From Rufibacter sediminis (lineage in GTDB: Bacteria; Bacteroidota; Bacteroidia; Cytophagales; Hymenobacteraceae), in the NCBI RefSeq assembly GCF_014269285.1, contig NZ_JACOAF010000041.1, forward strand, positions 1 to 64,000: a stretch of 64,000 nucleotides of DNA, read 5' to 3'. The notes below the pieces were generated by a model. It did no database searches. It was given only the letters and a program-made list of their open reading frames with translations, and was not told the DNA's origin. Made by a program: the position numbers and the translations under genes. Below are positions 8,324-17,753 of the stretch, in pieces (the first letter of the stretch is position 1; the number at the start of each line of letters is the position of its first letter).

Positions 8324-10208
8324 GAATGATCTCGTCTACAATGGGTGGGTCCAGCAGCGTGCTGGTATCGCCTAAGTTGGAGGTGTCGCCCTCGGCCACT
8401 TTGCGGAGGATACGGCGCATGATCTTGCCGGATCGGGTTTTGGGCAGGCCGCTCACAATCTGAATTTTGTCGGGCTTCGCGATTTTTCCGATCTGGTCCA
8501 CCACCGTTTCAATCACCTCGGCCCGCAGGTTCTCCGGGTTAGATGGGGCTTCCTCGCCGCAGACCACGAACGCGTAAATGCCCTGGCCTTTCACGTCATG
8601 CGGATACCCCACCACGGCGCTCTCCACAATGTGCCGGTTCTGGTTGATGGCGTTCTCAATTTCGGCGGTGCCGAAGCGGTGCCCCGATACGTTGATCACG
8701 TCGTCTACGCGCCCAATGATGCGCCACAGGCCATCGGCATCGCGTTTGGCCCCATCGCCGGTGAAATACAAGCCTTTGTACGTGCTGAAGTAGCTCTGGC
8801 GGCAACGTTCGTGGTCGCCGTAGGTGGTTCTGATGATGCCCGGCCACGGAAACTTCATGCAGAGGTAGCCTTCCACTTCGTTCGCCGTGATTTCATCGCC
8901 GTTCTGGTCTACCAGCAGCGGCTGAATACCGGGCAACGCGAAGCCGGCGTGGCTGGGTTTCATGGGCGTGACCCCGGCCAGAGAGGTGAGCATGATGCCG
9001 CCCGTCTCGGTTTGCCACCAGGTATCTACCACCGGGCAGCGTTCTTTGCCCACGTGAATGTGGTACCAGTGCCAGGCCTCCTCGTTGATGGGTTCGCCCA
9101 CTGAGCCCAGTACTTTCAGGGAATCAAGGCTGTAGGAGAGCACGTGGTCCAGGCCGGCGCCCATGAGCGAGCGGATGGCGGTAGGGGCGGTGTAGAAGAT
9201 GTTCACCCCAAATTTGTCAATGACCTGCCAGAAACGGCCGGGGTCCGGGAAGGTAGGCACACCCTCAAACATCAGGGTAGTGGCCCCGGACAAGAGCGGA
9301 CCGTATAGTAAGTAAGAGTGACCGGTGATCCAGCCAATGTCGGCGGTGCACCAGTAGATGTCGCTTTCGTCGTACTGGAAAACGTTCCGGAAGGTATAAT
9401 CGGTGTAGACCATGTAGCCGCCGCAGGTGTGGACCACGCCTTTGGGGGTTCCGGTGGAGCCCGAGGTGTACAGGATGAAGAGCAGGTCCTCCGAGTCCAT
9501 CTCCTCGGCGGGGCAGTTCTTGTCTACGTGTTGCAGTTCCTCGTGGTACCACACATCGCGGCCTTCCACCATGTTCACAGCCCAGCCCAGGCGCTCCACC
9601 ACAATCACTTTCTCTACGCTGGGGCAATCGGCTACGGCTTCGTCTACCACCCGCTTCACCGGAATCTGCTTGGAGCCGCGGTTCAGTCCGTCTGAGGTCA
9701 ACACCACTTTGGCCTGGGCATCGTTGATGCGGTCGGCCATGGCGGTATGGGAGAATCCGGCGAAAATCACGGAGTGTACCGCGCCAATGCGGGCGCAGGC
9801 CAGCACACTGAACGCCAGCTCCGGAATCATGGGCATGTAAATGCACACGCGGTCGCCTTTCTGCACGCCGTTGCGCTTGAGAATATTGGCCATCTGGCAG
9901 ACTTTCTCGTGCAGCTCGCGGTAGGTGAACCGGATGTAGCGCTCTTTTGGGTCGTTGGGTTCCCAGATGAGGGCGAGTTTATTGCCCCGTTTCTCCAAAT
10001 GACGGTCCAGGCAGTTCTCGGTGATGTTCAGTTTGCCGTTGACAAACCACTTTACGTTGGGCTCCTCAAAGTTCCAGTCCAGCACCTTGTCCCATTTCTG
10101 GCGCCAGGTGAAGTTCTCGGCGATGCCGGCCCAGAACTCCTCGGGCTGCTCCACGCTTTTCCGGTAGGTCTCCTGGTACTCCTCAAATGATTTTATGCGG
10201 TAATCCAT
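8310..10208 (-). CDS. acs: acetyl-CoA synthetase
   Basis: AMP-forming acetate:CoA ligase, 632 residues. Landmarks: ATP-binding P-loop YTSGSTGTPKG (247-257), DTWWQTETGG (395-404), the YFTGDGAKRD hinge region (481-490) and the C-terminal SGKIMRR with Lys595, the lysine that is reversibly acetylated in studied Acs enzymes. The frame extends to 10358, but that part encodes a dispersed palindrome (FRKSGLKRG), so the ATG at 10208 (MDYRIKSFEE) is chosen; it gives the normal family length. It lies downstream of DUF485 and actP genes on the same strand, an acetate scavenging set, but two palindromic hairpins sit between actP and acs. Confidence 0.95.
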   Translation of the reverse strand: MDYRIKSFEEYQETYRKSVEQPEEFWAGIAENFTWRQKWDKVLDWNFEEPNVKWFVNGKLNITENCLDRHLEKRGNKLALIWEPNDPKERYIRFTYRELHEKVCQMANILKRNGVQKGDRVCIYMPMIPELAFSVLACARIGAVHSVIFAGFSHTAMADRINDAQAKVVLTSDGLNRGSKQIPVKRVVDEAVADCPSVEKVIVVERLGWAVNMVEGRDVWYHEELQHVDKNCPAEEMDSEDLLFILYTSGSTGTPKGVVHTCGGYMVYTDYTFRNVFQYDESDIYWCTADIGWITGHSYLLYGPLLSGATTLMFEGVPTFPDPGRFWQVIDKFGVNIFYTAPTAIRSLMGAGLDHVLSYSLDSLKVLGSVGEPINEEAWHWYHIHVGKERCPVVDTWWQTETGGIMLTSLAGVTPMKPSHAGFALPGIQPLLVDQNGDEITANEVEGYLCMKFPWPGIIRTTYGDHERCRQSYFSTYKGLYFTGDGAKRDADGLWRIIGRVDDVINVSGHRFGTAEIENAINQNRHIVESAVVGYPHDVKGQGIYAFVVCGEEAPSNPENLRAEVIETVVDQIGKIAKPDKIQIVSGLPKTRSGKIMRRILRKVAEGDTSNLGDTSTLLDPPIVDEIIQGAL

Positions 10209-10295
10209 TTTGTTTGTTTCGTAGGGTTTGGGGCCTAAATATAGGTATTCTGCCGAGGCAGCCAAGAAATCACGCGATTTGTGGCGAATTGCCCC

Positions 10296-10331
10296 TCGTT
10301 TTAAGCCCGATTTTCTGAAAAGTGGGTGAAA
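10296..10331. repeat. dispersed palindrome copy 5
   Basis: TCGTTTTAAGCCCGATTTTC then TGAAAAGTGGGTGAAA, upstream of the acs ATG. Confidence 0.6.
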
Positions 10332-10347
10332 GTACAGGTTCATATAA

Positions 10348-10412
10348 AAAACAGCCAACCGCGTTTTGAAGCCAGTTTTCAGAAAAGAGCCCCCAAACGC
10401 GGTTGGCTGTTT
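10348..10412. terminator. long hairpin with a dispersed palindrome (copy 6) in its centre
   Basis: Outer arms of 18 perfect pairs (10348-10365 and 10395-10412, AAACAGCCAACCGCGTTT and complement) enclose the element core GAAGCCAGTTTTCAGAAAAG. It lies 6 bp after the actP stop and upstream of acs, so it may end or attenuate transcription from actP into acs. Confidence 0.75.
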
Positions 10413-10418
10413 GCCAGA

Positions 10419-11987
10419 TTACTCAGCGCCTACGCCCAGGTAGGTCCGCAGTTTCTCAGACTCAAATTTAAGCGCCGCCGAGGCCTCGGGCTTGAGCAGC
10501 GAGACCACAATCCCCACCAGAAACGCCCCGGACATAGAAACCAAGGCCGGGTTCTTCAGCGGGAAGATTGCCTCGTCATAGCCCATGATGTCGACCATGA
10601 TGGTGGGGCTCAACACAATCAAAACCAATGAAAGAACGGCGCCTGTGGCGATGCTCCAGACCGCTCCCTGCGTGGTGAACCGCTTCCAGATGATGGACAT
10701 GAGCAAAGCCGGAAAGTTGGCGCTGGCCGCGATGGAGAAGGCCAGCCCTACCATGAAGGCTACGTTCTGTCCTTTGAACACCAGCCCCAGCAAGATGGAT
10801 AGAATACCCAGCGCAATGGTGGCACGCTTGGCTACTTTCATTTCGCCTTTCTCGTTGGAAACTCCGTTTTTGAACACGTGCACGTACAGGTCATGCGAGA
10901 TGCTGGAAGCCCCGGATAAGGTCAAGCCGGCCACTACGGCCAGAATAGTGGCGAACGCCACCGCCGCAATAAAGCCCAGAAACGCCGTGCCGCCGGTTTG
11001 CTCGGCCAAAAGCAGGGCAGCCATGTTGCCGCCTTTGTCAATGCCCTCAATGGCCGGTTTGCCCACCAGCGCCATCGCCGAGAACCCGATCAAAAACGTT
11101 AATAGATAGAAATACCCGATGAACCCCGTGGCCACGAACACCGATTTACGGGCCGCTTTGGCATCGGGTACGGTATAAAAGCGCATCAAAATGTGCGGCA
11201 GACCGGCCGTGCCTAGCATGAGGGCCAGCCCCAGCGAAAGCGCATCAAACGGATTGGTGATGTAACCGCCAGGGGCCAGCATTTCCTGCCCGTACTGGGT
11301 GCTCACCGCCTCCAGCAAATTACCCGGACTAAACCCGAACTTCGCCAGCGACAGCAGCACCAGCACGGTGGCTCCGCTCAACAGCAAGACCGCTTTGATG
11401 ATCTGCACCCAGGTAGTGGCAATCATGCCGCCAAACAGCACATACAGTGTCATCACGCAGCCCACCACCACTACGGCAATCTCATAATCCAGCCCGAAAA
11501 GGGTTTTGATGAGGCCACCCGCGCCTACCATCTGGGCAATCAGGTAAAAGGCAATGGTCAGAAGCGAACCCACGGACGAGACAATCCGGATGGGGCGCTG
11601 CCGCAGCCGGAACGCCACCACGTCAGCGAAAGTGTACTTGCCCAGGTTACGGAGCGGCTCGGCAATCAGAAACATAATGAGCGGCCAGCCCACCAGAAAC
11701 CCGATGGAGTAGATCAGGCCGTCATAGCCTTTGGTGGCCACCATGCCGGCAATACCCAGAAACGAGGCGGCACTCATGTAATCGCCGGCCAGGGCCAGGC
11801 CGTTCTGGAACCCCGAGATGCTGCGGCCCGCCGCGTAGAACTCAGAGCCGGTTTTGGTTTTCTTGGCGGCCCAGTAGGTGATGTAGAGCGTGACGGCCAC
11901 AAACAGAAAGAACATGCCAATGGAAACCGGATTGGCCGTGCCCAGCGTGGAGGTAGCCGGACTAGCCTGAAGCAGGAGAGACAACAT
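10419..11987 (-). CDS. actP: cation/acetate symporter (SSS family)
   Basis: 522-residue sodium:solute symporter of the ActP type, with about 13 hydrophobic segments. Typical features: [20 protein letters not shown] near residues 52-71 with [10 protein letters not shown] next, a [13 protein letters not shown] segment, and [14 protein letters not shown] after the fourth helix. ActP takes up acetate and other short carboxylates with a cation. The gene follows a DUF485 (YjcH-like) gene after 37 bp, the partner found beside actP in E. coli, where the order is acs-yjcH-actP; here it is DUF485-actP-acs. A long hairpin follows its stop. Confidence 0.93.
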   Translation of the reverse strand: MLSLLLQASPATSTLGTANPVSIGMFFLFVAVTLYITYWAAKKTKTGSEFYAAGRSISGFQNGLALAGDYMSAASFLGIAGMVATKGYDGLIYSIGFLVGWPLIMFLIAEPLRNLGKYTFADVVAFRLRQRPIRIVSSVGSLLTIAFYLIAQMVGAGGLIKTLFGLDYEIAVVVVGCVMTLYVLFGGMIATTWVQIIKAVLLLSGATVLVLLSLAKFGFSPGNLLEAVSTQYGQEMLAPGGYITNPFDALSLGLALMLGTAGLPHILMRFYTVPDAKAARKSVFVATGFIGYFYLLTFLIGFSAMALVGKPAIEGIDKGGNMAALLLAEQTGGTAFLGFIAAVAFATILAVVAGLTLSGASSISHDLYVHVFKNGVSNEKGEMKVAKRATIALGILSILLGLVFKGQNVAFMVGLAFSIAASANFPALLMSIIWKRFTTQGAVWSIATGAVLSLVLIVLSPTIMVDIMGYDEAIFPLKNPALVSMSGAFLVGIVVSLLKPEASAALKFESEKLRTYLGVGAE

Positions 11988-12024
11988 ATTGTTGGTAAAG
12001 TCTTTAGTGGGAGAGAAGGGGAGA

Positions 12025-12333
12025 CTAGGAGATTTTGTTTTTCAGGTTCTGAACCGATGTGTCATAGTCACTGTTGGCCCAGAAGACATAGATGCCCGTT
12101 AAAACCCAGGCAAACAGGATAATTCCCAACCCTACCGGAATGGCCAGCGTGGTGTACTCCCCAATTCTGGTGGCCAGCACCTGCTTGTTGAACGCCACCA
12201 CCAGCAGAAAGCCAAAGTAGACCACCAGCATGGTGAACGTGAGAACCAGCGAAACCGTCCAGCGTTTTTTGACTAGTTTTTTAAAATCAGGACTTTCCAG
12301 GATTTCATGCGGCGTCTGGCTCTGTGGATGCAT
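12025..12333 (-). CDS. DUF485 family inner-membrane protein (YjcH-like)
   Basis: 102 residues with two transmembrane helices (about 30-50 and 63-86), the two-helix hairpin of DUF485. The N-terminal segment [19 protein letters not shown] is characteristic. YjcH-like proteins are encoded next to acetate permeases and are thought to assist them, but the molecular role is unproven. It is first in the run toward actP and acs. It is divergent from rnhB; the 181-bp gap between them has no clear paired promoter. Confidence 0.88.
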   Translation of the reverse strand: MHPQSQTPHEILESPDFKKLVKKRWTVSLVLTFTMLVVYFGFLLVVAFNKQVLATRIGEYTTLAIPVGLGIILFAWVLTGIYVFWANSDYDTSVQNLKNKIS

Positions 12334-12514
12334 AGTTTGTTGTTTTGGTGTTAGGTAGAAAGCAGGGAAATGAAAGGAAATGGTCTGTTGAAGGATGAAC
12401 TTCCGGCAACGGGCCGCTTAATTTAATGAGATATATCTAAAAAGTGCGATACTGTCTGGGAAATATTTGCCTTTTTCGCCTGTTTTGTAGTAGAAATTGA
12501 TAAAATGATACACC

Positions 12515-13126
12515 ATGCTCCTTGCCAACTATAGCGGTAAACTTCTGGAAGTGGGATTGGATGAAGCCGGGCGAGGCTGTCTGGCCGGGCCCGTAGTGGC
12601 AGGCGCCGTCGTGCTGCCGCCCGATTATTTTCACCCGCTCCTCACCGATTCAAAATTACTGACGGCCAAACAGCGGGAACAGCTCCGGGAGGAAATCTGC
12701 CGGGAGGCGCTCCATTGGGCCGTGGCAGAGGTGAGCGCGCCCGAGATTGACGCTATCAACATCCTGAACGCCTCCTTCCTGGCCATGCACCGCGCCACCG
12801 ACCTGCTGAACATCTCGCCGGAATACCTGCTGGTGGATGGAAACCGGTTCACGCCTTACAAAGAGGTGCCCCACGCCTGCATGGTGAAAGGCGATAGCCG
12901 GTTTTTCCACATCGCGGCGGCTTCCATCTTAGCCAAAACTCACCGCGATGAGGTGATGTGCGCCTTGGGAGCGGCGTTCCCGCACTACAAATGGGAGCAG
13001 AACGCGGGCTACCCCACCAAAGTCCACCGGAAAGCCATCCAGGAGCACGGGACCACGCCCTATCACCGCATGACCTTTAAATTACTGGCAGACCCGGAGC
13101 AAGCTTTGGTAGCGGAAACGTTGTAA
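12515..13126 (+). CDS. rnhB: ribonuclease HII
   Basis: 203-residue RNase H2 that nicks RNA/DNA hybrids and removes single ribonucleotides from DNA. The active site is seen as DEAGRG (16-21, Asp16 and Glu17) and a later Asp108 in LLVDGN; KGDSRFFHIAAASILAK is the conserved C-terminal motif. The length is typical. The weak -7-like AATATTTG lies about 55 bp upstream. The following 222 bp hold a hairpin with a dispersed palindrome, and no other gene. Confidence 0.95.
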   Translation: MLLANYSGKLLEVGLDEAGRGCLAGPVVAGAVVLPPDYFHPLLTDSKLLTAKQREQLREEICREALHWAVAEVSAPEIDAINILNASFLAMHRATDLLNISPEYLLVDGNRFTPYKEVPHACMVKGDSRFFHIAAASILAKTHRDEVMCALGAAFPHYKWEQNAGYPTKVHRKAIQEHGTTPYHRMTFKLLADPEQALVAETL

Positions 13127-13273
13127 CGACCTGCGTTGGTAGGTAATCTGGGCCGGGTTTCTAATTTGGCTACCCGCTCCCGTTTAAGTTGAAAACTTGA
13201 ACCAGGAAATCAAATACTAAAGCGGATTTTAAAACACTGGTGAACAGGCAAGGCCTTGGTGGATAAGAAAAAA

Positions 13274-13323
13274 GCGAGGCGTTTTGAAGCCGATTCTCTG
13301 AAATCGGGCTCAAAACGCCTCGC
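13274..13323. terminator. hairpin containing dispersed palindrome copy 7
   Basis: Outer arms GCGAGGCGTTTTGA (13274-13287) and its exact complement (13310-13323) enclose AGCCGATTCTCTGAAATCGG. It sits between convergent rnhB and the response regulator, with A-rich and T-containing flanks. Confidence 0.7.
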
Positions 13324-13348
13324 CGCTTTGTAGAGGTGTTTGAAACGG

Positions 13349-13792
13349 TTATTGGGGTTTTAATTTCAGGAGGTCCAGGAAAAGGCTGAAGCTGTCCAGG
13401 CTGGAAGCTCCGTCATTGAAGGTGTCAAAGGTGAGGGGTTTCACGATGTACCCGTTCACGTTCAGGCTCTGCGCGGCGAACCGGTCAGAATCTTCGTTGG
13501 AGGTGGTCATGATAAACACGCTGATGTGGGAGAGAAACGGGTCTTGGCGCAGCTCCTTCAGGAACTCAATCCCGTTCATTTTGGGCATGTTGATGTCCAG
13601 CAAGATGATCGTTGGCAGTGGGTCTAACTTGGGTGTGCCCGGCTCCCCCCGGAGCATGGCCAAGGCCTCGCGTCCGTTTTTAGCTTTGTGTAGCGGCACC
13701 ATCACCTTGATTTTCCGGAGCTCCCGTTCCACACTCATGGCATCAAGGTAATCGTCTTCCACTAACAAAATACTTGGTTGCAATTCACTCAT
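13349..13792 (-). CDS. response regulator, single receiver domain (Rcp1-like)
   Basis: 147 residues and no output domain. Receiver landmarks are complete: acidic pocket Glu12/Asp13/Asp14, phosphoacceptor Asp66 in ILLDINMPKMNG, Thr96 and Lys118 in IVKPL. The insertion around RGEPGTPKLDPLP between helix 2 and strand 3 is typical of Rcp1-type regulators that pair with phytochrome-like kinases. It starts 44 bp after the histidine kinase stop on the same strand, so the kinase is its likely phosphodonor. Output would be through protein-protein contact. Confidence 0.9.
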   Translation of the reverse strand: MSELQPSILLVEDDYLDAMSVERELRKIKVMVPLHKAKNGREALAMLRGEPGTPKLDPLPTIILLDINMPKMNGIEFLKELRQDPFLSHISVFIMTTSNEDSDRFAAQSLNVNGYIVKPLTFDTFNDGASSLDSFSLFLDLLKLKPQ

Positions 13793-13836
13793 AGTTACTC
13801 TTTTTGCTATTGATAAACGTCAAAGATAGGAGGTAA

Positions 13837-15330
13837 TCAGGCCTCTTCCAAAACATGCACCGGCCAGGTGAAGGTAAAAGCCGATCCTTTGCCCAAGGTA
13901 GAGGTGACGCGGATGGTGCCTCCGCGTTGCTCGATAATCTTCTTCACGATGGCCAGCCCCACTCCCGTACTCTCTACGGCATCGCGCTCCTGTAGGGTCT
14001 GAAAAAGCACAAAAATGCGGTCGTGGTACTCTTTTTCAATGCCGGGGCCGTCATCTATCACTGAGAATTCATGCATGTCTTCCAGCAGCTGGTAGTCAAT
14101 GGTCACGTTGCCCGTGGTGTTGTGGTGGTACTTGATGGCGTTGCTGATGAGGTTGGAAAAAACTTGCTGCAATTCTACTTTGGCGGCCTGCACCAGCGGC
14201 AAGCGCTTAGGAATATGGATCTGGAAACCGGCCGGCGGGTTAAGCATGTCAATGATTTCATACAGCAGCGCCTGCACGTCTACCATGTTCTCCTCCAGGT
14301 TGGAACGACCAATGCGCGCCAGGGCCAGAATTCCGTTGATGAGGTTTTCCATGCGGTGCACCCGTACGCGCATCATGAGCAGGTATTCCTGAATATGCGG
14401 CGGCAACTCTTTGCCCATGTCTTCCTCCACCCAGCGGGAGGCGTTCTCAATGCCCCGCAGCGGAGCTTTCAGGTCATGGGACACCACGTAGGCAAACTGG
14501 TCCAGTTCCTTGTTTTTGCTGTCCAACTCGGTGAAGGTGCTGTCAATGGTGGCGGCCATCCGGTTGAGGGAATCGGTGAGGCGGGAGAGTTCATCATTGG
14601 CGTCGTCCTCAATCTGGGTTTTGTACTCGCCGTGCGAGATGCGGTCTGCCAGGTTCACCATTTTCATGATGCGGCGGGAAATGAGGCGGGTGATGTAGTA
14701 GGCCCAGCCCAGACCCAGCAGCACCGAGATGATGGTGAGCGTGGTAGAGATGCGGCGGGTATTCTCAATACTTTCCTCCAGGCGGCCTTTGCGGGCCTCC
14801 CGCACCTTGTATTCAATGCTGTTGAAGTCCTTGAAGTAAATCCGCATTTGGTCGGTGAGGCGCTTCCCTTCTTCGTTCAGCACCAGGAAGCCATGTTCCA
14901 GCGTAGAAACACCCCGGTTCAGTTTACCTTCGGCGTTTTCCTTGTCTTTCTCGGTGATGAGGAGCTCCGCAAACTCATGCCGCCATTTCTTGTGGAGGTC
15001 TTCAATCTGTTTGATGCGCCGCAGCTGCTCTGGTTTATCCTGCATGTACGCCCGCAGAAGGTTGAACTGGTCGGGGAGCAGGGCCTCGGCGGAGAAATAA
15101 GGGTCCAGGAACGTCCGGTTGCCGGTGAGCAGGTACCCCCGCATCCCGGTTTCCATGTCAATGATGCTCCGTTGCAGCGAAGCCGAGGTACGGGTGATGT
15201 TCTGGGAGTCGGTGACGAAGGTGGAGTTGGCGATCACATCTTCTGACAGCTGGTAGTTCACAATGGCCACCGAGGTGAAGAGAAACGAGATGAGAACGAA
15301 GCCGGCAAAGACCTTGGTTGAAAGATTCAT
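13837..15330 (-). CDS. CHASE3/HAMP sensor histidine kinase
   Basis: 497-residue membrane kinase from ATG 15330 (MNLSTKVFAG). Order: TM1 (about 7-24), CHASE3-type periplasmic sensor (about 30-175, with GMRGYLLTGNRTFLDPY), TM2 (about 196-215), HAMP, a HisKA domain with phosphoacceptor His285 in YVVSHDLKAPLRG, and HATPase_c with NLISNAIKYH (Asn397) and DDGPG (426-430). The kinase core resembles phytochrome-type kinases, but no GAF/PHY photosensory module is present. An upstream frame to 15390 lacks support. The signal is unknown; the next gene is its likely response regulator. Confidence 0.92.
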   Translation of the reverse strand: MNLSTKVFAGFVLISFLFTSVAIVNYQLSEDVIANSTFVTDSQNITRTSASLQRSIIDMETGMRGYLLTGNRTFLDPYFSAEALLPDQFNLLRAYMQDKPEQLRRIKQIEDLHKKWRHEFAELLITEKDKENAEGKLNRGVSTLEHGFLVLNEEGKRLTDQMRIYFKDFNSIEYKVREARKGRLEESIENTRRISTTLTIISVLLGLGWAYYITRLISRRIMKMVNLADRISHGEYKTQIEDDANDELSRLTDSLNRMAATIDSTFTELDSKNKELDQFAYVVSHDLKAPLRGIENASRWVEEDMGKELPPHIQEYLLMMRVRVHRMENLINGILALARIGRSNLEENMVDVQALLYEIIDMLNPPAGFQIHIPKRLPLVQAAKVELQQVFSNLISNAIKYHHNTTGNVTIDYQLLEDMHEFSVIDDGPGIEKEYHDRIFVLFQTLQERDAVESTGVGLAIVKKIIEQRGGTIRVTSTLGKGSAFTFTWPVHVLEEA

Positions 15331-15439
15331 TGAAACAAGCGCTAGGCGAGAGGAAATCCACCTCCCTGGTACATACAAAAACAGCCGCAATTCCCTGGCA
15401 GGAAACCCGGCTGTGCAAAAGTAGAAGATTTGCGGAATG

Positions 15440-16054
15440 TTAGGCCATCATTGCTTTATAGGTATAGGCCTCAATCTGGGCCTGACCCAGCGGCGTGGCG
15501 CACCCCCGCAAGTGGTACACCACTACTATTTTAAACAACTGCTGGTAATCGAAAGCCGAAGCCGGGAAAAGCTGCGGATTCAAAAGCCCCTGCAATTGGT
15601 TCAGAAACAGCCGGACCACCATCTCCGGCGGAAGGTCTTGCTGCAGGTAACCCGCCGCGATGCATTCCTCCAGCAGGGGCTGCAGGTAATCACGGGAAAG
15701 CGCGCGCATGAACAGCTCCAGCCGGGCCCAGGAACGCGGGTAATAGTCGCGCAGGTCCTGCACAAACGCCGGGCAGAAAGACCGTACTTCCTCCACGCTC
15801 AGCTGTAGCAGTTGCAGGAAAGCTTCCAGCGGGTGATTGGTGGCGGCCATGGTTTGCTCCACCTCGGCCTGGCGTACTTTTAGGGAGTGGTTGATGCAGT
15901 GCTGTACCAGATCTCGTTTGGTAGCGGCTATTCCGTGCAGCGTTCCCCGGGAGATGTCCAACAGTTCCAACAGTTCTTCAGTAGAAATAGCCTCAATCCC
16001 TTTCTGCTCAAAGATGACCAACGCCTCATTTAAGATTGTTTCCCGAAAACTCAT
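15440..16054 (-). CDS. TetR-family transcriptional regulator
   Basis: 204 residues. The N-terminal helix-turn-helix (about 8-50) reads FEQKGIEAISTEELLELLDISRGTL in pattern; the usual YxxFxxKexL segment after the recognition helix is here LHGIAATKRDL, a noticeable deviation. The C-terminal all-helical domain would bind a ligand and dimerise. It is divergent from gcvT across 429 bp, so it may regulate itself or gcvT, but no clear operator was found. It is not evidently linked to the kinase pair downstream. Confidence 0.8.
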   Translation of the reverse strand: MSFRETILNEALVIFEQKGIEAISTEELLELLDISRGTLHGIAATKRDLVQHCINHSLKVRQAEVEQTMAATNHPLEAFLQLLQLSVEEVRSFCPAFVQDLRDYYPRSWARLELFMRALSRDYLQPLLEECIAAGYLQQDLPPEMVVRLFLNQLQGLLNPQLFPASAFDYQQLFKIVVVYHLRGCATPLGQAQIEAYTYKAMMA

Positions 16055-16240
16055 ACCAACTGAATTAGCGTAATAAGCACTTCAAACTACTCAGCTCTAT
16101 TGATTAAAACGCCAGAAAGGTGGAATCAGAGAATCAACTAAGTGGCACTAGCGGGCAGAATTCATGCTGTAAAAACCAGATACGAAGGTTTTTTGACAAT
16201 GGTTTTGATGAATTCCTATAAAATTTAGGAAGAACTGAAG

Positions 16241-16276
16241 GTTTTATGCCTGTTTTCTGACAAAAGCATCAAAAAC
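16241..16276. repeat. dispersed palindrome copy 8
   Basis: GTTTTATGCCTGTTTTCTGA then CAAAAGCATCAAAAAC, in the 429-bp gap between tetR and gcvT. Apart from this copy and the gcvT promoter I see nothing assignable in that gap. Confidence 0.55.
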
Positions 16277-16416
16277 AGAATTGAAGCCCTGCCCAAAAGT
16301 TTATGCTACTATTTCCTTCTGGCAAGAAGCGCATTGCACTTAATCCGGATCGATATACTGAAGAACCGAGCGCAGCTGGTCATGCTTGGGCTATGGACGT
16401 GCCTACCAAGGAGAGG

Positions 16417-16447
16417 TTTAGAAACCCGCCTGAATTTTATACTTTTG
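16417..16447 (+). promoter_or_regulatory. gcvT promoter
   Basis: -33 TTTA (16417-16420), 19-nt spacer, -7 TACTTTTG (16440-16447), an exact TAnnTTTG match. The predicted leader is about 30 nt before the ATG at 16484. Confidence 0.5.
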
Positions 16448-16483
16448 CCTTTCCTTACACGCTACTTCCTAAACAAATCATAT

Positions 16484-17578
16484 ATGGAATTAAAGAAAAT
16501 AGCCCTCAATGATGTGCACGAAGCACTGGGCGCTAAAATGGTGCCTTTTGCCGGTTACAACATGCCCGTACGCTACAGCTCAGACCTGGACGAGCACCAC
16601 ACCGTACGCAAGGCCGTGGGCATCTTTGACGTGTCACACATGGGCGAGTTTCTGGTGACGGGTCCAAACGCCCTGGACCTGATCCAGCGCGTAACCACCA
16701 ATGACGCCTCCAAACTCACCCCGGGCAAAATCCAGTATTCCTGCCTGCCTAACGCCGAGGGCGGCATTGTGGACGACCTGCTGGTGTACTGCCTGGCCCC
16801 CGAAGAGTACATGCTGGTGGTGAACGCCTCTAACATTGAGAAAGACTGGAACTGGATCAGCCAGTTCAACACCAACGGCGCCGAGCTCAAGAACATCTCC
16901 GACGAAATGTCACTGTTTGCGGTACAAGGCCCCAAAGCCGCCGAAGCCCTGCAATCCCTGACGCCGGTGGACCTGAAAAACATGGTGTACTACACCTTTG
17001 ACAAAGGCACCTTCGCGGGGCAGCCCGACGTGATCATCTCGGCCACCGGGTATACCGGCGCGGGCGGATTTGAGATCTACGTGCCCAACGAGAGCGCCAA
17101 AGAGGTGTTCCAGAAAATAATGGAAGCCGGAGCCGAGTTCGGGATTAAACCCATTGGATTAGGCGCGCGCGACACCCTGCGCCTGGAGATGGGCTACTGC
17201 CTCTATGGCAACGACATCACCGATTCTACCTCTCCACTAGAGGCTGGTTTGGGCTGGATCACCAAATTCAACAAAGACTTCACCAACGCCCAGAACCTGA
17301 AAGCCCAGAAAGAGCAGGGCGTGAGCCGCAAACTCATCGGGTTTGAGATGATGGAGCAGGGCATTCCGCGCAGCCACTATGAGATCGTGAACGCTGAGGG
17401 CGCCACCATCGGTGAAGTAACTTCGGGCACCATGTCGCCTTCCTTGGGCAAAGGCGTGGGCCTTGGCTACGTGCAGAACGAGTACACTGCCCCCGGCAGC
17501 GAGCTCTTCATCAAAGTGCGCAACAAGCAGCTCAAAGCCCAGGTAGTAAAACTGCCGTTCTACAAACCAACCGTGTAA
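16484..17578 (+). CDS. gcvT: glycine cleavage system T protein (aminomethyltransferase)
   Basis: 364 residues; tetrahydrofolate-dependent transfer of the one-carbon unit from aminomethyl-lipoyl-H protein during glycine breakdown. Typical segments: [14 protein letters not shown] near the N-terminus, [10 protein letters not shown]-like [14 protein letters not shown], and [21 protein letters not shown] before the C-terminal barrel. The frame is open to 16334, but the ATG at 16484 ([10 protein letters not shown]) fits the family length and the promoter. The gcvH and gcvP genes are not in the window, so the system is dispersed. An inverted-repeat structure fills the gap to comB. Confidence 0.96.
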   Translation: MELKKIALNDVHEALGAKMVPFAGYNMPVRYSSDLDEHHTVRKAVGIFDVSHMGEFLVTGPNALDLIQRVTTNDASKLTPGKIQYSCLPNAEGGIVDDLLVYCLAPEEYMLVVNASNIEKDWNWISQFNTNGAELKNISDEMSLFAVQGPKAAEALQSLTPVDLKNMVYYTFDKGTFAGQPDVIISATGYTGAGGFEIYVPNESAKEVFQKIMEAGAEFGIKPIGLGARDTLRLEMGYCLYGNDITDSTSPLEAGLGWITKFNKDFTNAQNLKAQKEQGVSRKLIGFEMMEQGIPRSHYEIVNAEGATIGEVTSGTMSPSLGKGVGLGYVQNEYTAPGSELFIKVRNKQLKAQVVKLPFYKPTV

Positions 17579-17580
17579 CG

Positions 17581-17746
17581 GAGTTCTGAGTCTTGAGTCA
17601 TGAGTCCTGAGTTAAAAAATGAAGGCTCAAGACATAGAACTTTCCATTTGGCGTTTAGGGGCTGTTTTTCAAAAACAGCCCCTAAACGCCAAACTTTTTA
17701 CATTGATTACACAGACTCAGGACTAAGAACTCAAGACTCAGAACTC
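17581..17746. repeat. 33-nt inverted repeat filling the gcvT-comB gap
   Basis: The left arm (17581-17613) begins 3 bp after the gcvT stop and the right arm (17714-17746) ends 7 bp before the comB ATG. The arms match at 29 of 33 positions as inverted copies; the first 18 (GAGTTCTGAGTCTTGAGT) are identical. The perfect 47-bp palindrome at 17647-17693 lies between them. Confidence 0.8.
17647..17693. terminator. perfect hairpin, dispersed palindrome copy 9
   Basis: 23-nt perfect arms (17647-17669 and 17671-17693) around a single C: TTTGGCGTTTAGGGGCTG continuing to TTTTT and its complement, followed by CTTTTTAC. One of the best preserved copies; likely ends gcvT transcription. Confidence 0.8.
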
Positions 17747-17753
17747 TTTTCTC

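Noticed and set aside
14071-15246. A 391-codon frame on the plus strand
   Set aside because: It is antisense to the histidine kinase, His/Val/Gly-rich without domains, and the kinase is unambiguous.
16055-16483. Glycine riboswitch upstream of gcvT
   Set aside because: The predicted leader is only about 30 nt and I find no tandem aptamer-like conserved stems.
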